Under the pieces are notes generated by a model. That model was not told the DNA's origin and did not search any database. It saw nothing but the letters and a program-made list of their open reading frames with translations. Source: Bacillus subtilis (GTDB lineage: Bacteria; Pseudomonadota; Alphaproteobacteria; Rhizobiales; Rhizobiaceae). Taken from it: DNA of 64,000 nt. Each line of letters opens with the position of its first letter. The stretch's first letter is position 1. The stretch is taken from contig JAHREI010000003.1 of assembly GCA_021733665.1 (NCBI GenBank), positions 310,001-374,000 of the forward strand, given 5' to 3'. Positions 15,238-25,555 of the stretch are shown here, one piece after another. The translations under genes were made by a program, and so were the position numbers.

Positions 15238-18200
15238 TCAAAATGAATAGTTAAACTTACCGCTCAGGTCATGCCTGCGATCATCAGAGGATAAACGAAG
15301 ACCATAGCCTAGCCCAAAAGTATAGTTTTCTTTTTTAAAATCTACACCCAGACGACCTTCAAAAGCAGAGCGCCCGATGATGCGATTGTTTGACATATAT
15401 TGAGCCGATACGCCCGCCATATTAACTCGATTTTGCAAATTAATATCACCGATAGACGCAACATAAGCCAGATCAAGCATAGGGGATATATCAACATTAT
15501 TCTGCATTTTAAAGATTTTGGAAAGCGTTATACCTACCGGAATTTGCCAAAATTGTTGAGAACTCTGCTGCGTGCTGAACACGACGCCTTTGTTGTTTTT
15601 TGTATCAAATCCGGATGTTTTTAAATCAATATAGCGTGCGCCGATATGCGGAATAAAATCCATCCAGCTTGTGTTTATCTTGTATTCTGCACGCGCGCCC
15701 ACACTGAACATACGTGTACGGACATTGGCCTCCAAGTCGGAAAATTCGAGTTCTGAAGGGACAGACTGGGCTACATCATGGCGAATTTTAGAATAGCTTA
15801 AATCGGCAATTAAGTTGATTGTATCCGAGTTCCAACCGCCATATACGGAACCGCCCCAGTAATTAAACTTATTCCGGGTAGGAGAGCCATTAAAGCGGGT
15901 ATTACTATTACCTTCACCGAAATTACCTGCGGCACCGAAGTGAACATCGCCGCCATAAAATCTTTCTTGAAAAGTGTAATCACTGCCGATCATAAGGCCA
16001 ACATAATCAGTTTTTACTTTGCCATTAATACTTCCAAAATCAAAAGAATTCGTAATTCTCTCGCCGTATAGAGGGTTCAGCCAGATATCTATTCCGGTGC
16101 TATTTAAACTATTATCGGGTTGATTAATATTATGAGACATAGAGAGACGGCGCTGAACCAAATCAGCTGAGGCTAAACCTACGCTGACACTTGTTTGATG
16201 TGCGCCCGCAACGGAAGCTATATTTAAGGCAGATTCAACTACACGGGCACCTAACATATCATCATCAGTGTACCGGATATCAAATGCACGGGAAATGAAC
16301 CTTTGCCCCTGATTAGCTGATGATGTGTTTACCCCTGTGCTTTCCACTATGTTTTTTAAGAACGCTGATGTTGATGTGCTGATGCCCGGTAATGTTGCTT
16401 GCGTATTCGCTGCAACAATATCTACCTTGGTAATATTATTACTTGTGGTCACTATTTGATCTAACAAGCGACTACTATTAATATAAGTGCCTTTATTATC
16501 ATTTTGACCAGCCATAGCTGATTGAATAGATATGAAATTATCCGAGGCCTTAAGATTATCATCAGAAACTATTAAGAATTGTGCCTGCTCATTGATCGTG
16601 CCTGTTCCTAAATTTAAAGCGGCGGCGCCGTTATCTACAAATGGCTTTGCTTCAATGATTGTTAGTGAATTGCTTGCAAGCTGATTGTTACGAGCGTCAC
16701 TGCCAATGCTCCACTGCAGATCAGGTGAAGATAAATTGACGGTTTTTCCTTTCGAAGCAAAAAGAGTTCCGCTATACAGAGACCCTCTTCGTTTCTCCAA
16801 ATAATTTTGTCCATTTTGCCACCGCTGCCATTCGGGATCAGTCGTGCCGACAATCAACGACGCTCTGCTTTGACCAAATACTTCTACAACACCATGATGT
16901 GCATTAAAGCTATCAGTCGCTATGATCCCGCCATTGACCTTCAATGCCCCCCGACTAGTCGTATTGGCTGATTGATTGCCGACGCTGATCGAATTGCTGA
17001 CAAATCTTCCCGCAGTCTGTGTGAAAAGGCCTTCGCCGGCTCTGGCCGCCAGCGGATTGGTTTCTCCGGCAGCTTGTTGTCCATGGGCGGCTCCGCCAAT
17101 CTGTAAAGACTGAGCAAAGAAGTTGCCCCCATTGTTGGTGATTTCGCCCTTACCTCCGTTCCCTGCACTAAAAGCCATGCCCGCTTGATTAATCAGGCCT
17201 GCTTTATTGCCTCCGGCGCCGCCAAGAACGATATTGGTGGCTAATTGCCCGCTTCCGTTTTCAAAAACTGCAATGCCGTCTCCGCCATTTCCCGCAGCTC
17301 CTCCGTTGCCTCCATTGCCTGTAACATCAGGCAGGGCACGGGTGCCTCCATCTCCTGCATCACCGCCGTTGCCGCCAAGAACAAGATCTCCGGTATTTTC
17401 AATAATACTATTCTTAAAGATTAATTTGCCTTCGCCTCCGCTGGAGCCATTGCCTCCATTCCCTCCGGTCAGAGCATTATTAGTGTTACCGCCATCTCCG
17501 GCATTGCCCCCCTTCCCGCCCAGTATAATGCCTGAACGTATTTTCAGTTGGCTTTGCTCAATCGTTAGTAGTCCGGTGCCAGCGATACCGGCATTTCCAC
17601 CATTGCCGCCACTTCCACCATTGCCGCCGGTTCCGGCCAGAGCTGTTGTCCCGGCGGCGTTAGAAAGTGCTGTTCCATTCAGTCCGGTTGCGCCTGTATC
17701 TCCGCCCCTACCACCATTGCCACCCGTCACTCCTAAGATGAGTTTCTCAGCAACGAGAGTGCTGTTTTGCATCTTTATGATGCCATTTCCGGCATTTCCG
17801 CCATTAGCGCCAGCTCCGCCATTTCCTCCGGTGCCGGCATTGCCGCCTGAGCCGCCAAATGCAAAAGCGCCCGAAACAGGAGCGGTGCTATCAAGCCCTG
17901 TATTGCCGCCATTACCCCCATTGGCACCATTGCCGCCATTCGAACCATGACCGGCTGCTTCCCCCAGTATGACTGCATCTGTTACTGTCAGTGATGTATC
18001 TTTAAGAATGAGGCTTCCTGTGCCGCCATCACCACCGCGGCCACCATTGCCGCCATTTCCACCATTTCTAGCGTCTCCGCCATTGCCCCCATTGCCACCG
18101 AGCGCTCCTGCACCACCGCTGCCTGCGATGCCTCCTGTACCACCACTGCCTCCGGTGCCGCCAATGCCGCCTGAGCCGCCTACCCCGCCATTTCCTCCGG

Positions 18201-19746
18201 CTCCGCCAATGCCACCTGCACCGCCAGCGCCGCCATTTCCGCCGCTGCCACCGCCGCCGCCAGCGCCTGCACCGCCACTGCCGCCATTGCCGCCGGCACC
18301 AATAGAGCCGTTTTCACCATTCAATCCGGCTGTTCCCGTTGTACCGCCCTCCGCGCCATTGCCCCCGATGCCGCCATCTCCGCCTTGCCTGCCGTTCGTT
18401 GCATTTGTTGCATTGCCGCCCTTACCACCTAATCTCACAGTTTTCGCTGTAAAATTCCCCTCGGTAATGACAACTGTACCTTGTCCTGCGCTTGCACCGG
18501 CACCACCATTGCCGCCGGTTGATCCGGCTGCACCGAGAGCACCATTCCCACCATTCGAACCCAAGCCACCGGCACCACCGATACCGCCTGCGCCACCCGC
18601 TCCACCAACACCACCAGTTCCGCCAATGCCGCCGGTTCCCCCCGCTATTCCGGGGCTACCTGCTCCGCCACCGCCAGCACCCGGAATGGCATTTCCTCCC
18701 GTGCCTCCGGTTCCGCCTGTACCACCATTACCGCCGTTGCCTCCGTTTCCGCCATTGCCGCCATCTCCGCCAGCGCCGCCATTGCCACCATTGCCACCGG
18801 CAGCAGCAGAGGAAGCCTGTCCGACAGTGCCGCCATTGCCGCCTTGACCGCCAATGACAACGTTACCAAGATCAGCATTGCCACCACGGATTGTTAATTG
18901 TCCTGCGCCGCCCGTTCTGCCATCGGCACCGTCCCCGCCTTTTCCTCCGCTTGAGCCTGAACTGCCATTGCCGCTATTGCTGGCATCTCCTCCAGCTGAT
19001 CCGGCACCACCGGCACCACCAGTCGCACCGGTTCCACCCGTTCCGCCTAATCCGCCAGTATTTCCATTTGCAGCACCAGCATTGCCCGCATCATTTGGTA
19101 ACGGGCCAGAGGCAGAGCTCGTATTTCCCACCCCTCTTTCTCCGGCTTGTCCCGGAGCACCTATGTTTCCATTACTGCCGGCTCCTCCCGCTCCCCCGCC
19201 CGTTCCGCCGGTTCCGCCTACGCCACCGCTTCCGCCGGTGCCTCCTGCCCCGCCATTACCACCAAAGCTTCCTGTTCCTCCTTTATTACCATCGCCGCCC
19301 TTTCCGGACAGGCCGGCAGTACCGGCGTCCCCGCCGGCACCACCATCGCCGCCATTGCCGCCGATGGTAAGATTGTATGACCCGTTAAGTTGTGTTTCAG
19401 TTTTTTGATCGGGAATACCGTTTGGACCACTGCCATTCACGGCGCCGTCGTTCACGCCTCCGACATTGGGGCCATTTCTGCCATTTATCGCTGTGACAGG
19501 CTTGACGTGGCCAAAGGAGGCATCGCGCCCTTGGCTGCCTTGATCGCCGTCATGTCCGCCATTGCCTCTGTCACCTGCCAGTCCGGATCCGCCGATACCC
19601 CCGTTTGTTCCAACGACGATTTCTGATGCTGCCTGAGCGGCAGACAAATTTAAAAGGCCGACAAAATTAATGATAGCCAGAGAACTGCAGAGGCGAATGG
19701 TGTTTTTTGTAATTAAACCTGTATGAAATGAGTGTATATTTTTCAT
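15238..19746 (-). CDS. type V autotransporter with tapering glycine-rich repeat passenger
   Basis: A 1502-residue secreted/outer-membrane protein. A Sec signal occupies residues 1-39 (cleavage after AQA). Residues 42-934 are a glycine-rich passenger made of modules, each opening with two short beta-strand-like segments ending in LGG or IGG (e.g. LTIRGG...[13 protein letters not shown]...[13 protein letters not shown]...GIILGG) followed by a GGx repeat loop. Counting from residue 123, ten successive modules are about 161, 141, 154, 78, 70, 48, 51, 43, 39 and 27 residues. A less repetitive stretch leads to a C-terminal beta-barrel of about 290 residues (from about 1215, [13 protein letters not shown]) ending in NYSF, the terminal Phe being the usual BAM signal. 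The likely role is adhesion or surface coating. GGx runs suggest polyglycine II helices. Barrel codons are visibly richer in A/T than neighbouring genes. It stands alone between AT-rich gaps. Confidence 0.9.
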   Translation of the reverse strand: MKNIHSFHTGLITKNTIRLCSSLAIINFVGLLNLSAAQAASEIVVGTNGGIGGSGLAGDRGNGGHDGDQGSQGRDASFGHVKPVTAINGRNGPNVGGVNDGAVNGSGPNGIPDQKTETQLNGSYNLTIGGNGGDGGAGGDAGTAGLSGKGGDGNKGGTGSFGGNGGAGGTGGSGGVGGTGGTGGGAGGAGSNGNIGAPGQAGERGVGNTSSASGPLPNDAGNAGAANGNTGGLGGTGGTGATGGAGGAGSAGGDASNSGNGSSGSSGGKGGDGADGRTGGAGQLTIRGGNADLGNVVIGGQGGNGGTVGQASSAAAGGNGGNGGAGGDGGNGGNGGNGGNGGTGGTGGTGGNAIPGAGGGGAGSPGIAGGTGGIGGTGGVGGAGGAGGIGGAGGLGSNGGNGALGAAGSTGGNGGAGASAGQGTVVITEGNFTAKTVRLGGKGGNATNATNGRQGGDGGIGGNGAEGGTTGTAGLNGENGSIGAGGNGGSGGAGAGGGGGSGGNGGAGGAGGIGGAGGNGGVGGSGGIGGTGGSGGTGGIAGSGGAGALGGNGGNGGDARNGGNGGNGGRGGDGGTGSLILKDTSLTVTDAVILGEAAGHGSNGGNGANGGNGGNTGLDSTAPVSGAFAFGGSGGNAGTGGNGGAGANGGNAGNGIIKMQNSTLVAEKLILGVTGGNGGRGGDTGATGLNGTALSNAAGTTALAGTGGNGGSGGNGGNAGIAGTGLLTIEQSQLKIRSGIILGGKGGNAGDGGNTNNALTGGNGGNGSSGGEGKLIFKNSIIENTGDLVLGGNGGDAGDGGTRALPDVTGNGGNGGAAGNGGDGIAVFENGSGQLATNIVLGGAGGNKAGLINQAGMAFSAGNGGKGEITNNGGNFFAQSLQIGGAAHGQQAAGETNPLAARAGEGLFTQTAGRFVSNSISVGNQSANTTSRGALKVNGGIIATDSFNAHHGVVEVFGQSRASLIVGTTDPEWQRWQNGQNYLEKRRGSLYSGTLFASKGKTVNLSSPDLQWSIGSDARNNQLASNSLTIIEAKPFVDNGAAALNLGTGTINEQAQFLIVSDDNLKASDNFISIQSAMAGQNDNKGTYINSSRLLDQIVTTSNNITKVDIVAANTQATLPGISTSTSAFLKNIVESTGVNTSSANQGQRFISRAFDIRYTDDDMLGARVVESALNIASVAGAHQTSVSVGLASADLVQRRLSMSHNINQPDNSLNSTGIDIWLNPLYGERITNSFDFGSINGKVKTDYVGLMIGSDYTFQERFYGGDVHFGAAGNFGEGNSNTRFNGSPTRNKFNYWGGSVYGGWNSDTINLIADLSYSKIRHDVAQSVPSELEFSDLEANVRTRMFSVGARAEYKINTSWMDFIPHIGARYIDLKTSGFDTKNNKGVVFSTQQSSQQFWQIPVGITLSKIFKMQNNVDISPMLDLAYVASIGDINLQNRVNMAGVSAQYMSNNRIIGRSAFEGRLGVDFKKENYTFGLGYGLRLSSDDRRHDLSGKFNYSF
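16945..19380 (-). repeat. ten decreasing beta-strand/GGx modules inside the autotransporter
   Basis: Coding repeat array. GGN-GGN-GCN-type codon triplets recur with many imperfect copies; the module boundaries are marked by hydrophobic strand pairs. Modules 1-3 have loops of more than 120 residues, module 10 has almost none. The opposite strand shows long proline-rich open frames because Gly codons read as Pro or Ala codons in reverse; these are not genes. Confidence 0.8.
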
Positions 19747-20258
19747 AAAGCAATCCGATCATATTATATTTTAATATTAATTTGTCATTTAAATTTAATT
19801 GTAATATTGATTTGGCTGATTGATTTCAATGAAAAGAATACTTTAGATTAAGTTCATTACAATATTGCAGGACTTATTTTTTGATATTTCTCATGATGTA
19901 GAAGATTATTGATAATGATTGAAGCGTTTTGAACACATATGCTTTAAAAATTACTATGTCTGGATAATATAAATAAAATTACGATAAATAATTGATCTGT
20001 ATATTGTGCTTTTATCAGCTTTCCCAAAGACCTGCTCTTTCGACCATATACTGGCATCTGCATTTGCGGGTTTTGGTACGGAAAAGGCCATTCGCGTAAA
20101 GAGACATTTCCTCAAAAAAAGATGACTTGGTGACAGGACGGCAGTCCTGAAACAAAACGCTGTTGAGACATCGCGCCCTAATCTATAAGCTTTTAATCAA
20201 CTCATCATAAGCCGATACACTCTGTCCGTGTATAAAGTTCCATATGAAAGCCTGACGC
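19747..20258. other. AT-rich intergenic region between divergent genes
   Basis: About 510 bases with no credible gene. It is markedly A/T-rich next to the autotransporter start and should contain its promoter (minus strand) and that of the exonuclease (plus strand). No simple-sequence tract long enough for phase variation and no inverted repeats of an insertion element were seen. Confidence 0.5.
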
Positions 20259-21242
20259 ATGAATTCGACCCCTCGCCAGTTTGATATGTTTGAGAGCCAG
20301 CCGGAGCCTGTCGTTCAAGCCCCAACTCCCCCTGCTACAGTTCATAAGTCCATACAAAAACCGGAAAATGAAGAAGCACTGGCACAACAGTTAGAAAAGA
20401 CCGGAAATTTTCGGATATTGCGCAGACTAATCCCGCGACCGGTTATCAGCAGAGCAGAGAGTAAATTCGACAAGCTCGCGGTGTTGATTGATACGGAAAC
20501 AACCGGCCTTGATCATAAAAGTGATCAGGTTATTGAGGTCGGCGTTGTTGCCTTTACCTATAATGATGATGGTGCTGTGGGGGATGTTGTCGGGGTCTTT
20601 AACGGCCTGCAACAGCCTACCATTCCAATCCCTGCAGAGATCACGCGCATCACGGGAATTACCGATGAGATGGTGCGCGGACAGGTGCTGGACTTAAAAA
20701 CACTGGAAAACATGATCGAACCTGCGGATCTTGTCATTGCACATAATGCCCGTTTTGACAGACCTTTCTGCGAAAAACTCTCGTCTGTTTTTGTGTCCAA
20801 GGCATGGGCATGTTCAGTTGCGGAAATACAATGGGCAAGTCTTGGTTTCGAAGGCAGCAAATTGGGCTATCTGGTTGGACAGGCGGGTCTGTTTCATAAC
20901 GGACATCGTGCAACAGACGATTGTCATGCTTTACTGGAAGTTCTCATCCGCCCTGCGGGTGCAGAACAAACGGTACCCTTTGCTGAACTTCTGCAATCCA
21001 GTCGCAAATCACGGATACGCATTTATGCGGAAAACAGCCCGTTTGATATGAAAGATCACCTGAAAAAGCGAGGCTATCGCTGGTCTGACGGCAGCGACGG
21101 GCGCCCTAAAGCATGGTGGACAGAGATTGATGAAGCGCAATATGCTGATGAACTGCATTATCTGCGCACAGAGATTTATCCGTGGAAAGATGCGGAGCCG
21201 TTAACGATCAAACTCACAGCGGCAGACCGGTTCAAAGCCTGA
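20259..21242 (+). CDS. DEDDh 3'-5' exonuclease, DNA polymerase III epsilon-like
   Basis: A 327-residue protein. The exonuclease domain covers about residues 72-245: ExoI DTETTGLD at 78-85, ExoII HNARFDRPF, ExoIII HRATDDCHAL with the His of the DEDDh class. The N-terminal 70 residues are a flexible extension containing QFDMF at 7-11, a match to the sliding-clamp-binding pattern Qxx(L/M)F. The C-terminal 70 residues (SPFDMKDHLKKRGYRW, then PKAWWTEI) form a further small domain seen in alphaproteobacterial DnaQ-like proteins. It is probably an accessory proofreading or repair exonuclease, not the replicative epsilon, which lacks this layout. The gene is monocistronic. Ribosome site is weak. Confidence 0.85.
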   Translation: MNSTPRQFDMFESQPEPVVQAPTPPATVHKSIQKPENEEALAQQLEKTGNFRILRRLIPRPVISRAESKFDKLAVLIDTETTGLDHKSDQVIEVGVVAFTYNDDGAVGDVVGVFNGLQQPTIPIPAEITRITGITDEMVRGQVLDLKTLENMIEPADLVIAHNARFDRPFCEKLSSVFVSKAWACSVAEIQWASLGFEGSKLGYLVGQAGLFHNGHRATDDCHALLEVLIRPAGAEQTVPFAELLQSSRKSRIRIYAENSPFDMKDHLKKRGYRWSDGSDGRPKAWWTEIDEAQYADELHYLRTEIYPWKDAEPLTIKLTAADRFKA

Positions 21243-21287
21243 AAACCTTCCGGCTTTGGCATGGATCACTCTTTGTAGATTGAAAAT

Positions 21288-21315
21288 CCCCCGCAAGATT
21301 AAGTTAATACGGGGG
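21288..21315 (-). terminator. terminator of the MFS/aldo-keto reductase operon
   Basis: CCCCCG pairs with CGGGGG around a 16-base loop, followed on the minus strand by ATTTTCA, 15 bases after the MFS stop. It may also end the convergent exonuclease transcript. Confidence 0.5.
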
Positions 21316-21330
21316 AAGTATTCAACAGTC

Positions 21331-22548
21331 TTACATTTCTTGCAGCGCGGGCGTGGCTGCACTTTCCGTTTTGCGACCGGCAAAAACCATAAGTAATCCG
21401 GCTGCAGCCAGAAGGCCGCCTGCAAAAGACACAAAGGCATATCCCAACCCCAGACTGATAACGCCGGCGCCGATTGCTGCACCTACAGCATTACCAAGAT
21501 TGAACGCACCCACATTGATTGAAGATGCCAGCCCTGGTGCTTCAGATGCTGCCAGCATGACACGCATCTGAACCGGCGGCACAATAGCGAATGCTGCAGC
21601 ACCCCAGAATAGCAAACCAAGTGCGGCTCCGGTATGGGTGCTGAAAGCAAATGGCAGCACAAACATGATCACTGCCAAAGCGGCCAGAAAAATCTTTGTC
21701 GCACCATCCAGAGACCAGTCCGCAAGACGACCACCCAACCAGTTACCAATGGTAAAGCCGACACCGATCAACGCCAGTCCTAAAGTCACAAAGCGTCCGG
21801 ATGCGCCAGTCAGAGTTTCCAAGGCAGGAGCGACATAAGTATACAGGGTAAACATCGCCCCTGCGCCCATTACAGTTGTTGCCATAGCAAGCAGCACGGC
21901 CGGACGGGTCAGCACCCGCAATTCCTGCCGTACATTTGGCATAGTGCCCCGCTCACCTTTAGGAAGAGCAAAGTATAAGGCCAGAATAGCAACAATCCCG
22001 ATCAGGGCAGTACCGGCGAAAGCCATACGCCAGCCGATTTGCTGGCCAACCCATGTTGCAGTCGGCACGCCGCCGATATTGGCAATAGTCAGGCCCATAA
22101 ACATGGCGGCTACGGCACTGGCTTGTTTTTCTTTAGGCACAAGGCTGGCTGCAACGACGGCGCCAAGCCCGAAAAATGCGCCGTGGTTCAGGCTGGTTAC
22201 CAATCGGGCGAACAGCAAAGTGTAATAACCCGGTGCCAATGCTGACATCAGATTACCAATGGTGAAGATCGCCATCAGTAAAATCAGGGCTGTGCGTTTA
22301 CCGAAGCGGCTAAAAGCAAGCGTCATAACTGGTGCGCCTGCCATGACGCCGATTGCATAAGCACTGATCAAGAGTCCTGCTGCAGGAATTGAGACATCAA
22401 CGCCTTCAGCAATAACCGGAAGCAACCCCATGGGTGAAAATTCTGTGGTTCCGATGCCGAAGGCACCAATCGCAAGTGCGAGTAATGCCCAGCGGGCAGA
22501 AGGCGCTGTTGCGGTCGTCGAAGCTCCCGCCGGAATATGTGTACTCAT
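21331..22548 (-). CDS. MFS transporter, AraJ-like (DHA1 efflux family)
   Basis: A 405-residue twelve-helix major-facilitator protein. Family signs are the helix-1 block LALAIGAFGIGTTEFSPMGL, GAPVMTLAFSRFGKRTAL between helices 2 and 3, NHGAFFGLGAVVAASLVP in helix 4 (DHA1 motif region) and GNWLGGRLADWSLDGATKIF in the second half. AraJ-like proteins export sugars, drugs or metabolites; the substrate here is unknown. It follows the aldo/keto reductase gene by 12 bases with AAGGAA before its ATG, so they are cotranscribed, and a LysR gene diverges upstream. Export of a product of the reductase, or a joint response to a toxic carbonyl, is an inference. Confidence 0.88.
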   Translation of the reverse strand: MSTHIPAGASTTATAPSARWALLALAIGAFGIGTTEFSPMGLLPVIAEGVDVSIPAAGLLISAYAIGVMAGAPVMTLAFSRFGKRTALILLMAIFTIGNLMSALAPGYYTLLFARLVTSLNHGAFFGLGAVVAASLVPKEKQASAVAAMFMGLTIANIGGVPTATWVGQQIGWRMAFAGTALIGIVAILALYFALPKGERGTMPNVRQELRVLTRPAVLLAMATTVMGAGAMFTLYTYVAPALETLTGASGRFVTLGLALIGVGFTIGNWLGGRLADWSLDGATKIFLAALAVIMFVLPFAFSTHTGAALGLLFWGAAAFAIVPPVQMRVMLAASEAPGLASSINVGAFNLGNAVGAAIGAGVISLGLGYAFVSFAGGLLAAAGLLMVFAGRKTESAATPALQEM

Positions 22549-22560
22549 ATTGATAATTCC

Positions 22561-23385
22561 TTAGACATCCCAGACCGGAGCCAGCCCTTCCGGACTGACC
22601 AGACGACCATTTGGACGCGCCAGTCCGGTGATAGCAGCCATATCACTTGCATCGAGTGCAAAATCGAAGATTGCGATATTCTCAGCAACACGAGCGGGAT
22701 TTGCTGTTTTCGAAAGCGCAACATAACCTTGCTGTACCAGCCAGCGCAGGCCAACCTGAGCAGCACTTTTGCCGTATTTAGCACCAATCTGCTGGAGGAG
22801 TTTATCCTGAGGAACAGCACCGTCGGCCATGCTATAATAAGCAGTTGCTACAATATCACTGTCATTTATTACAGTTAAAAGCTTGTTTTGAGAAATATAA
22901 GGATGCAGTTCAACCTGATTGGTAATGATTGGCGCGGCAGAGCGTGTCATAGCTTCCTGCATCTGTGCGATATTATAATTGGAAACACCGATAAATTTAG
23001 TCTTACTGGCTTCCTTCACGGCATTGAGCATATCAACCTGTGCAGCTACCGGCACCCGATCAGCAGGCCAGTGCAAGAGCAACAAATCGACCTGATCGGT
23101 TTTCAGCTTATCGAGGCTTTCATCAACTGATGCTGCGAAGCGGCTGATATCATAATTATCAACCCAGACTTTTGTGGTCAGAAACAGGTCATCTCGTGCG
23201 ACACCAGCCGCTTGCAGGGCTTTGCCCAATGCTGCTTCATTCTGGTAAATCTGCGCTGTATCAAAATGACGGAAACCAGCTTCCAGCGCTGCGGGAACAA
23301 CCCGTTCCACCTCAGCATCGGACATACGAAAAACGCCGAAACCAAGCGCTGGGATCGTGGCACCGTGTGTTTTAATAAATTGCAT
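22561..23385 (-). CDS. aldo/keto reductase (2,5-diketogluconate reductase-like)
   Basis: A 274-residue NADPH-dependent aldo/keto reductase. Catalytic tetrad residues are visible as D43 (HFDTAQIY), Y48, K71 (LTTKVW) and H104 (LLLLHWP). The signature GFRHFDTAQIYQNEAALGKAL near the N-terminus and the coenzyme loop near residue 230 (LSKTANPARVAEN) fit the DkgB-like group. These enzymes reduce keto sugars, methylglyoxal and other aldehydes. The usual KS in the coenzyme-binding KSxxxxR reads SKTANPAR here. First gene of an operon with the MFS exporter; AGGAAA precedes the ATG. Confidence 0.88.
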   Translation of the reverse strand: MQFIKTHGATIPALGFGVFRMSDAEVERVVPAALEAGFRHFDTAQIYQNEAALGKALQAAGVARDDLFLTTKVWVDNYDISRFAASVDESLDKLKTDQVDLLLLHWPADRVPVAAQVDMLNAVKEASKTKFIGVSNYNIAQMQEAMTRSAAPIITNQVELHPYISQNKLLTVINDSDIVATAYYSMADGAVPQDKLLQQIGAKYGKSAAQVGLRWLVQQGYVALSKTANPARVAENIAIFDFALDASDMAAITGLARPNGRLVSPEGLAPVWDV

Positions 23386-23506
23386 AATATAATTTCCTCA
23401 TGATGTGATCCGGCAGATCCGCCCGCACAGTTCACAAATGTTTTGCGTTGAGCTTTAAATAAAGTGTCTGTCGGGGCTTGATAATCAGCTCGAATTCCAC
23501 ATCATC

Positions 23507-23523
23507 TGTGAAACGAAATCACA
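23507..23523. promoter_or_regulatory. candidate LysR box
   Basis: TGTGA - 7 bases - TCACA, a perfect dyad that contains the LysR consensus T-N11-A. It lies 12 bases before the LysR start and in the divergent promoter region of the reductase operon, where autoregulation and activation are expected. Confidence 0.45.
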
Positions 23524-23535
23524 AATGGGGCTTCA

Positions 23536-24444
23536 ATGGACAATCGTACCGGAGAAATGCAGGTCTTCCTGCGCGTGGTGGAAACGGGTAGTTTTTCAGA
23601 GGCAGCGCGTCTGCTGCGGATGACCCCGTCAACCATCAGTAAGTTGATCTCCCGTATGGAAACGCGACTGGGCGTGCGGCTGATTGAGCGTTCGACCCGC
23701 CGTTTATCGCTGACCAATGAAGGACGGTTCTACTATGAGCGTGGCCTGATATTGCTGCAGGATCTCGACCAGATCGAGCAGGAACTTGCACAAGGCGCAG
23801 CAACAGCAACCGGAGTTGTGCGGGTCAATGTTTCTGTGGGTTTGGGAGCGCTGGGGCTGGAACCACTGCTGCCTGCTTTTTGGGAAGCCTATCCGAATAT
23901 TATCGTTGATCTTTCTCTGTCCGACGAAATCGTTGATCTCTATCTGGAGCGCACCGATATTGCATTTCGGGTGGCAACATTGCCGGATTCCGGCATGACT
24001 GCACGGCGTATCGGAGTAGCACGGCGCAAAATTGTCGCCTCACCAGCCTATTTGGAGCGCTGCGGCACGCCTAAAACTATTGAAGATCTCTCCCGGCATA
24101 ATTGTATTGGTTTCAACTTCCGGCGCGCTGCACCGGTCTGGCCGCTTAAGGAGAGCGGACGGATCACAGATCGTGTTGTGAAAGGCTCGTTATTAGCCAA
24201 TAATGGTGAGACGGTACGCCGGATGACGCTGGCCGGTGCCGGACTCGCACGCATGGGCGATTATCACGTGCGGGCAGATATTGCCGCCGGTCGTCTTGTC
24301 GAAGTGCTGGCCGATATTATCGAGCCGGATGAAGAGGAAATCCATGCCATTTTTCTGGGCGGGCAACGCATGCCGCAGCGTGTCCGGCTGTTCCTTGATT
24401 TTATTGTTCCCAGATTGCAGAACTTTCTCAATGCACCTTTGTAG
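23536..24444 (+). CDS. LysR-family transcriptional regulator
   Basis: A 302-residue LysR regulator. The helix-turn-helix is at about residues 5-63 (MQVFLRVVETGSFSEAARLL, then TPSTISKLISRMETRLG). The effector domain follows (VRVNVSVGLGALGLEPLL). The pattern resembles the DsdC/YafC-type group that controls neighbouring reductase and efflux genes. It is divergent from the aldo/keto reductase-MFS operon, so control of that operon is the natural inference. It converges on ppk2. Confidence 0.9.
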   Translation: MDNRTGEMQVFLRVVETGSFSEAARLLRMTPSTISKLISRMETRLGVRLIERSTRRLSLTNEGRFYYERGLILLQDLDQIEQELAQGAATATGVVRVNVSVGLGALGLEPLLPAFWEAYPNIIVDLSLSDEIVDLYLERTDIAFRVATLPDSGMTARRIGVARRKIVASPAYLERCGTPKTIEDLSRHNCIGFNFRRAAPVWPLKESGRITDRVVKGSLLANNGETVRRMTLAGAGLARMGDYHVRADIAAGRLVEVLADIIEPDEEEIHAIFLGGQRMPQRVRLFLDFIVPRLQNFLNAPL

Positions 24445-24445
24445 T

Positions 24446-24486
24446 CTGAGCGGAAAATCAGTGCGTTATTTTTCATCTCCGCTCAG
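24446..24486. terminator. possible shared terminator between convergent LysR and ppk2 genes
   Basis: CTGAGCGGA pairs with TCCGCTCAG around a 23-base loop rich in T. It sits exactly in the 51-base gap between the two stops. Confidence 0.4.
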
Positions 24487-24495
24487 TCTGGTATT

Positions 24496-25359
24496 TTACG
24501 TTGAAGCCAAAAACTCCGCGCCGCGACCAATAATGGATTGATCTTCAGAACCAATCGCAGCCAGATCGCGTCCTTCATAAGGGAGTGTCAAAAGAATACG
24601 ACGGATAGCCGCCAATCGTGCCCGTCTCTTGTCATTAGAGCGAATGATCGTCCATGGCGCATAGCCGGTGTCTGTGCGTTCCAGCATCACATTGAGCGCA
24701 GCCGAATATTCATCCCAACGGGAAATGCCCGCCACATCCATCGGCGAGAATTTCCAGTGCTTCAGCGGACTGTGCCGGCGCTCATGGAAGCGCTTCAATT
24801 GCATTTCCTGCCCGATATCGAGCCAGAATTTAAACAGATGAATGCCATCTGTTACAATCATGCGCTCAAAATCCGGTGTTTCAACCAAGAATGTTTCTAG
24901 CTGTGCAGGTGTGCAAAAACCCATGACGGTCTCAACACCGGCACGGTTATACCAGGAGCGATCAAAGGTTATAAATTCTCCGGCAGTCGGGAAATGCGCA
25001 ACATAACGCTGGAAATACCACTGACCGCGTTCGGTTTCTGTCGGTTTTGTCAGTGCAACATTTCGTGCCGTGCGCGGATTCATATATTCCCGCATGGTGA
25101 AAATCGTACCGCCTTTTCCGGCAGCATCACGGCCTTCAAAAATAGCAACGACACGCTCACCGCTGCTTTGCAGCCAGCTTTGCAGTTTTACCAGTTCAAT
25201 CTGCAAGCGAGTCAGTGTTTCCTGATATTCATCCGACTTCATCTTGGATGTATAAGGATAGCCTCCGGATTGCAGGGCACCTTCTTCAATCCAGTCAGGC
25301 AGTTTCGGATCGTCGATATCAAACTTTTTCTTGTTTGCACGTTTTGAACTATCACCCAC
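24496..25359 (-). CDS. ppk2: polyphosphate kinase 2
   Basis: A 287-residue PPK2-family enzyme, which transfers phosphate between polyphosphate and nucleoside diphosphates (GDP or ADP) in the cytosol. Walker [10 protein letters not shown] is at 76-84, the lid region [25 protein letters not shown] at about 96-120, and Walker B-like [10 protein letters not shown] at 132-141. [14 protein letters not shown] near 235 is typical of single-domain PPK2. The start is a GTG at 25359 with AAAGGA upstream. It is monocistronic and next to tRNA-Phe. Which nucleotide it prefers cannot be read from sequence. Confidence 0.92.
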   Translation of the reverse strand: MGDSSKRANKKKFDIDDPKLPDWIEEGALQSGGYPYTSKMKSDEYQETLTRLQIELVKLQSWLQSSGERVVAIFEGRDAAGKGGTIFTMREYMNPRTARNVALTKPTETERGQWYFQRYVAHFPTAGEFITFDRSWYNRAGVETVMGFCTPAQLETFLVETPDFERMIVTDGIHLFKFWLDIGQEMQLKRFHERRHSPLKHWKFSPMDVAGISRWDEYSAALNVMLERTDTGYAPWTIIRSNDKRRARLAAIRRILLTLPYEGRDLAAIGSEDQSIIGRGAEFLAST

Positions 25360-25479
25360 TGCAAGATCCTTTCGTTGATCTGCATATGATACTTATCGTT
25401 TATCATTCGGGTAAAGAGAAAATATATGTATCTTGGTGTATCGTAGTATAGGAAATTTGAATTTTCTTTGAAAGAAAGA

Positions 25480-25555
25480 TGGTGCCCGGAGACGGATTTG
25501 AACCGCCGACACGCGGATTTTCAATCCGCTGCTCTACCAACTGAGCTATCCGGGC
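25480..25555 (-). tRNA. tRNA-Phe (anticodon GAA)
   Basis: A 76-base cloverleaf read on the minus strand, GCCCGGA acceptor arm pairing with TCCGGGC and an encoded ACCA end. D-loop AGCTCAGTTGGTAGAGC, anticodon loop ATTGAAAAT with GAA, T-arm GGTTCGAATCC. No integrase or duplicated 3' end is seen next to it. Confidence 0.97.

Noticed and set aside
16945-19380. Possible CRISPR or tandem DNA repeat array
   Set aside because: Repeats are irregular in length, in frame, and code for GGx glycine modules; there are no constant repeats with unique spacers.
17207-19408. Three long proline-rich open frames on the plus strand opposite the autotransporter
   Set aside because: They are the mirror of GGN glycine codons (reverse complement NCC and similar), have no ribosome site and a simple Pro/Leu composition.
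19747-20258. Phase-variation tract upstream of the autotransporter
   Set aside because: No homopolymer or short tandem repeat of useful length in the AT-rich region.
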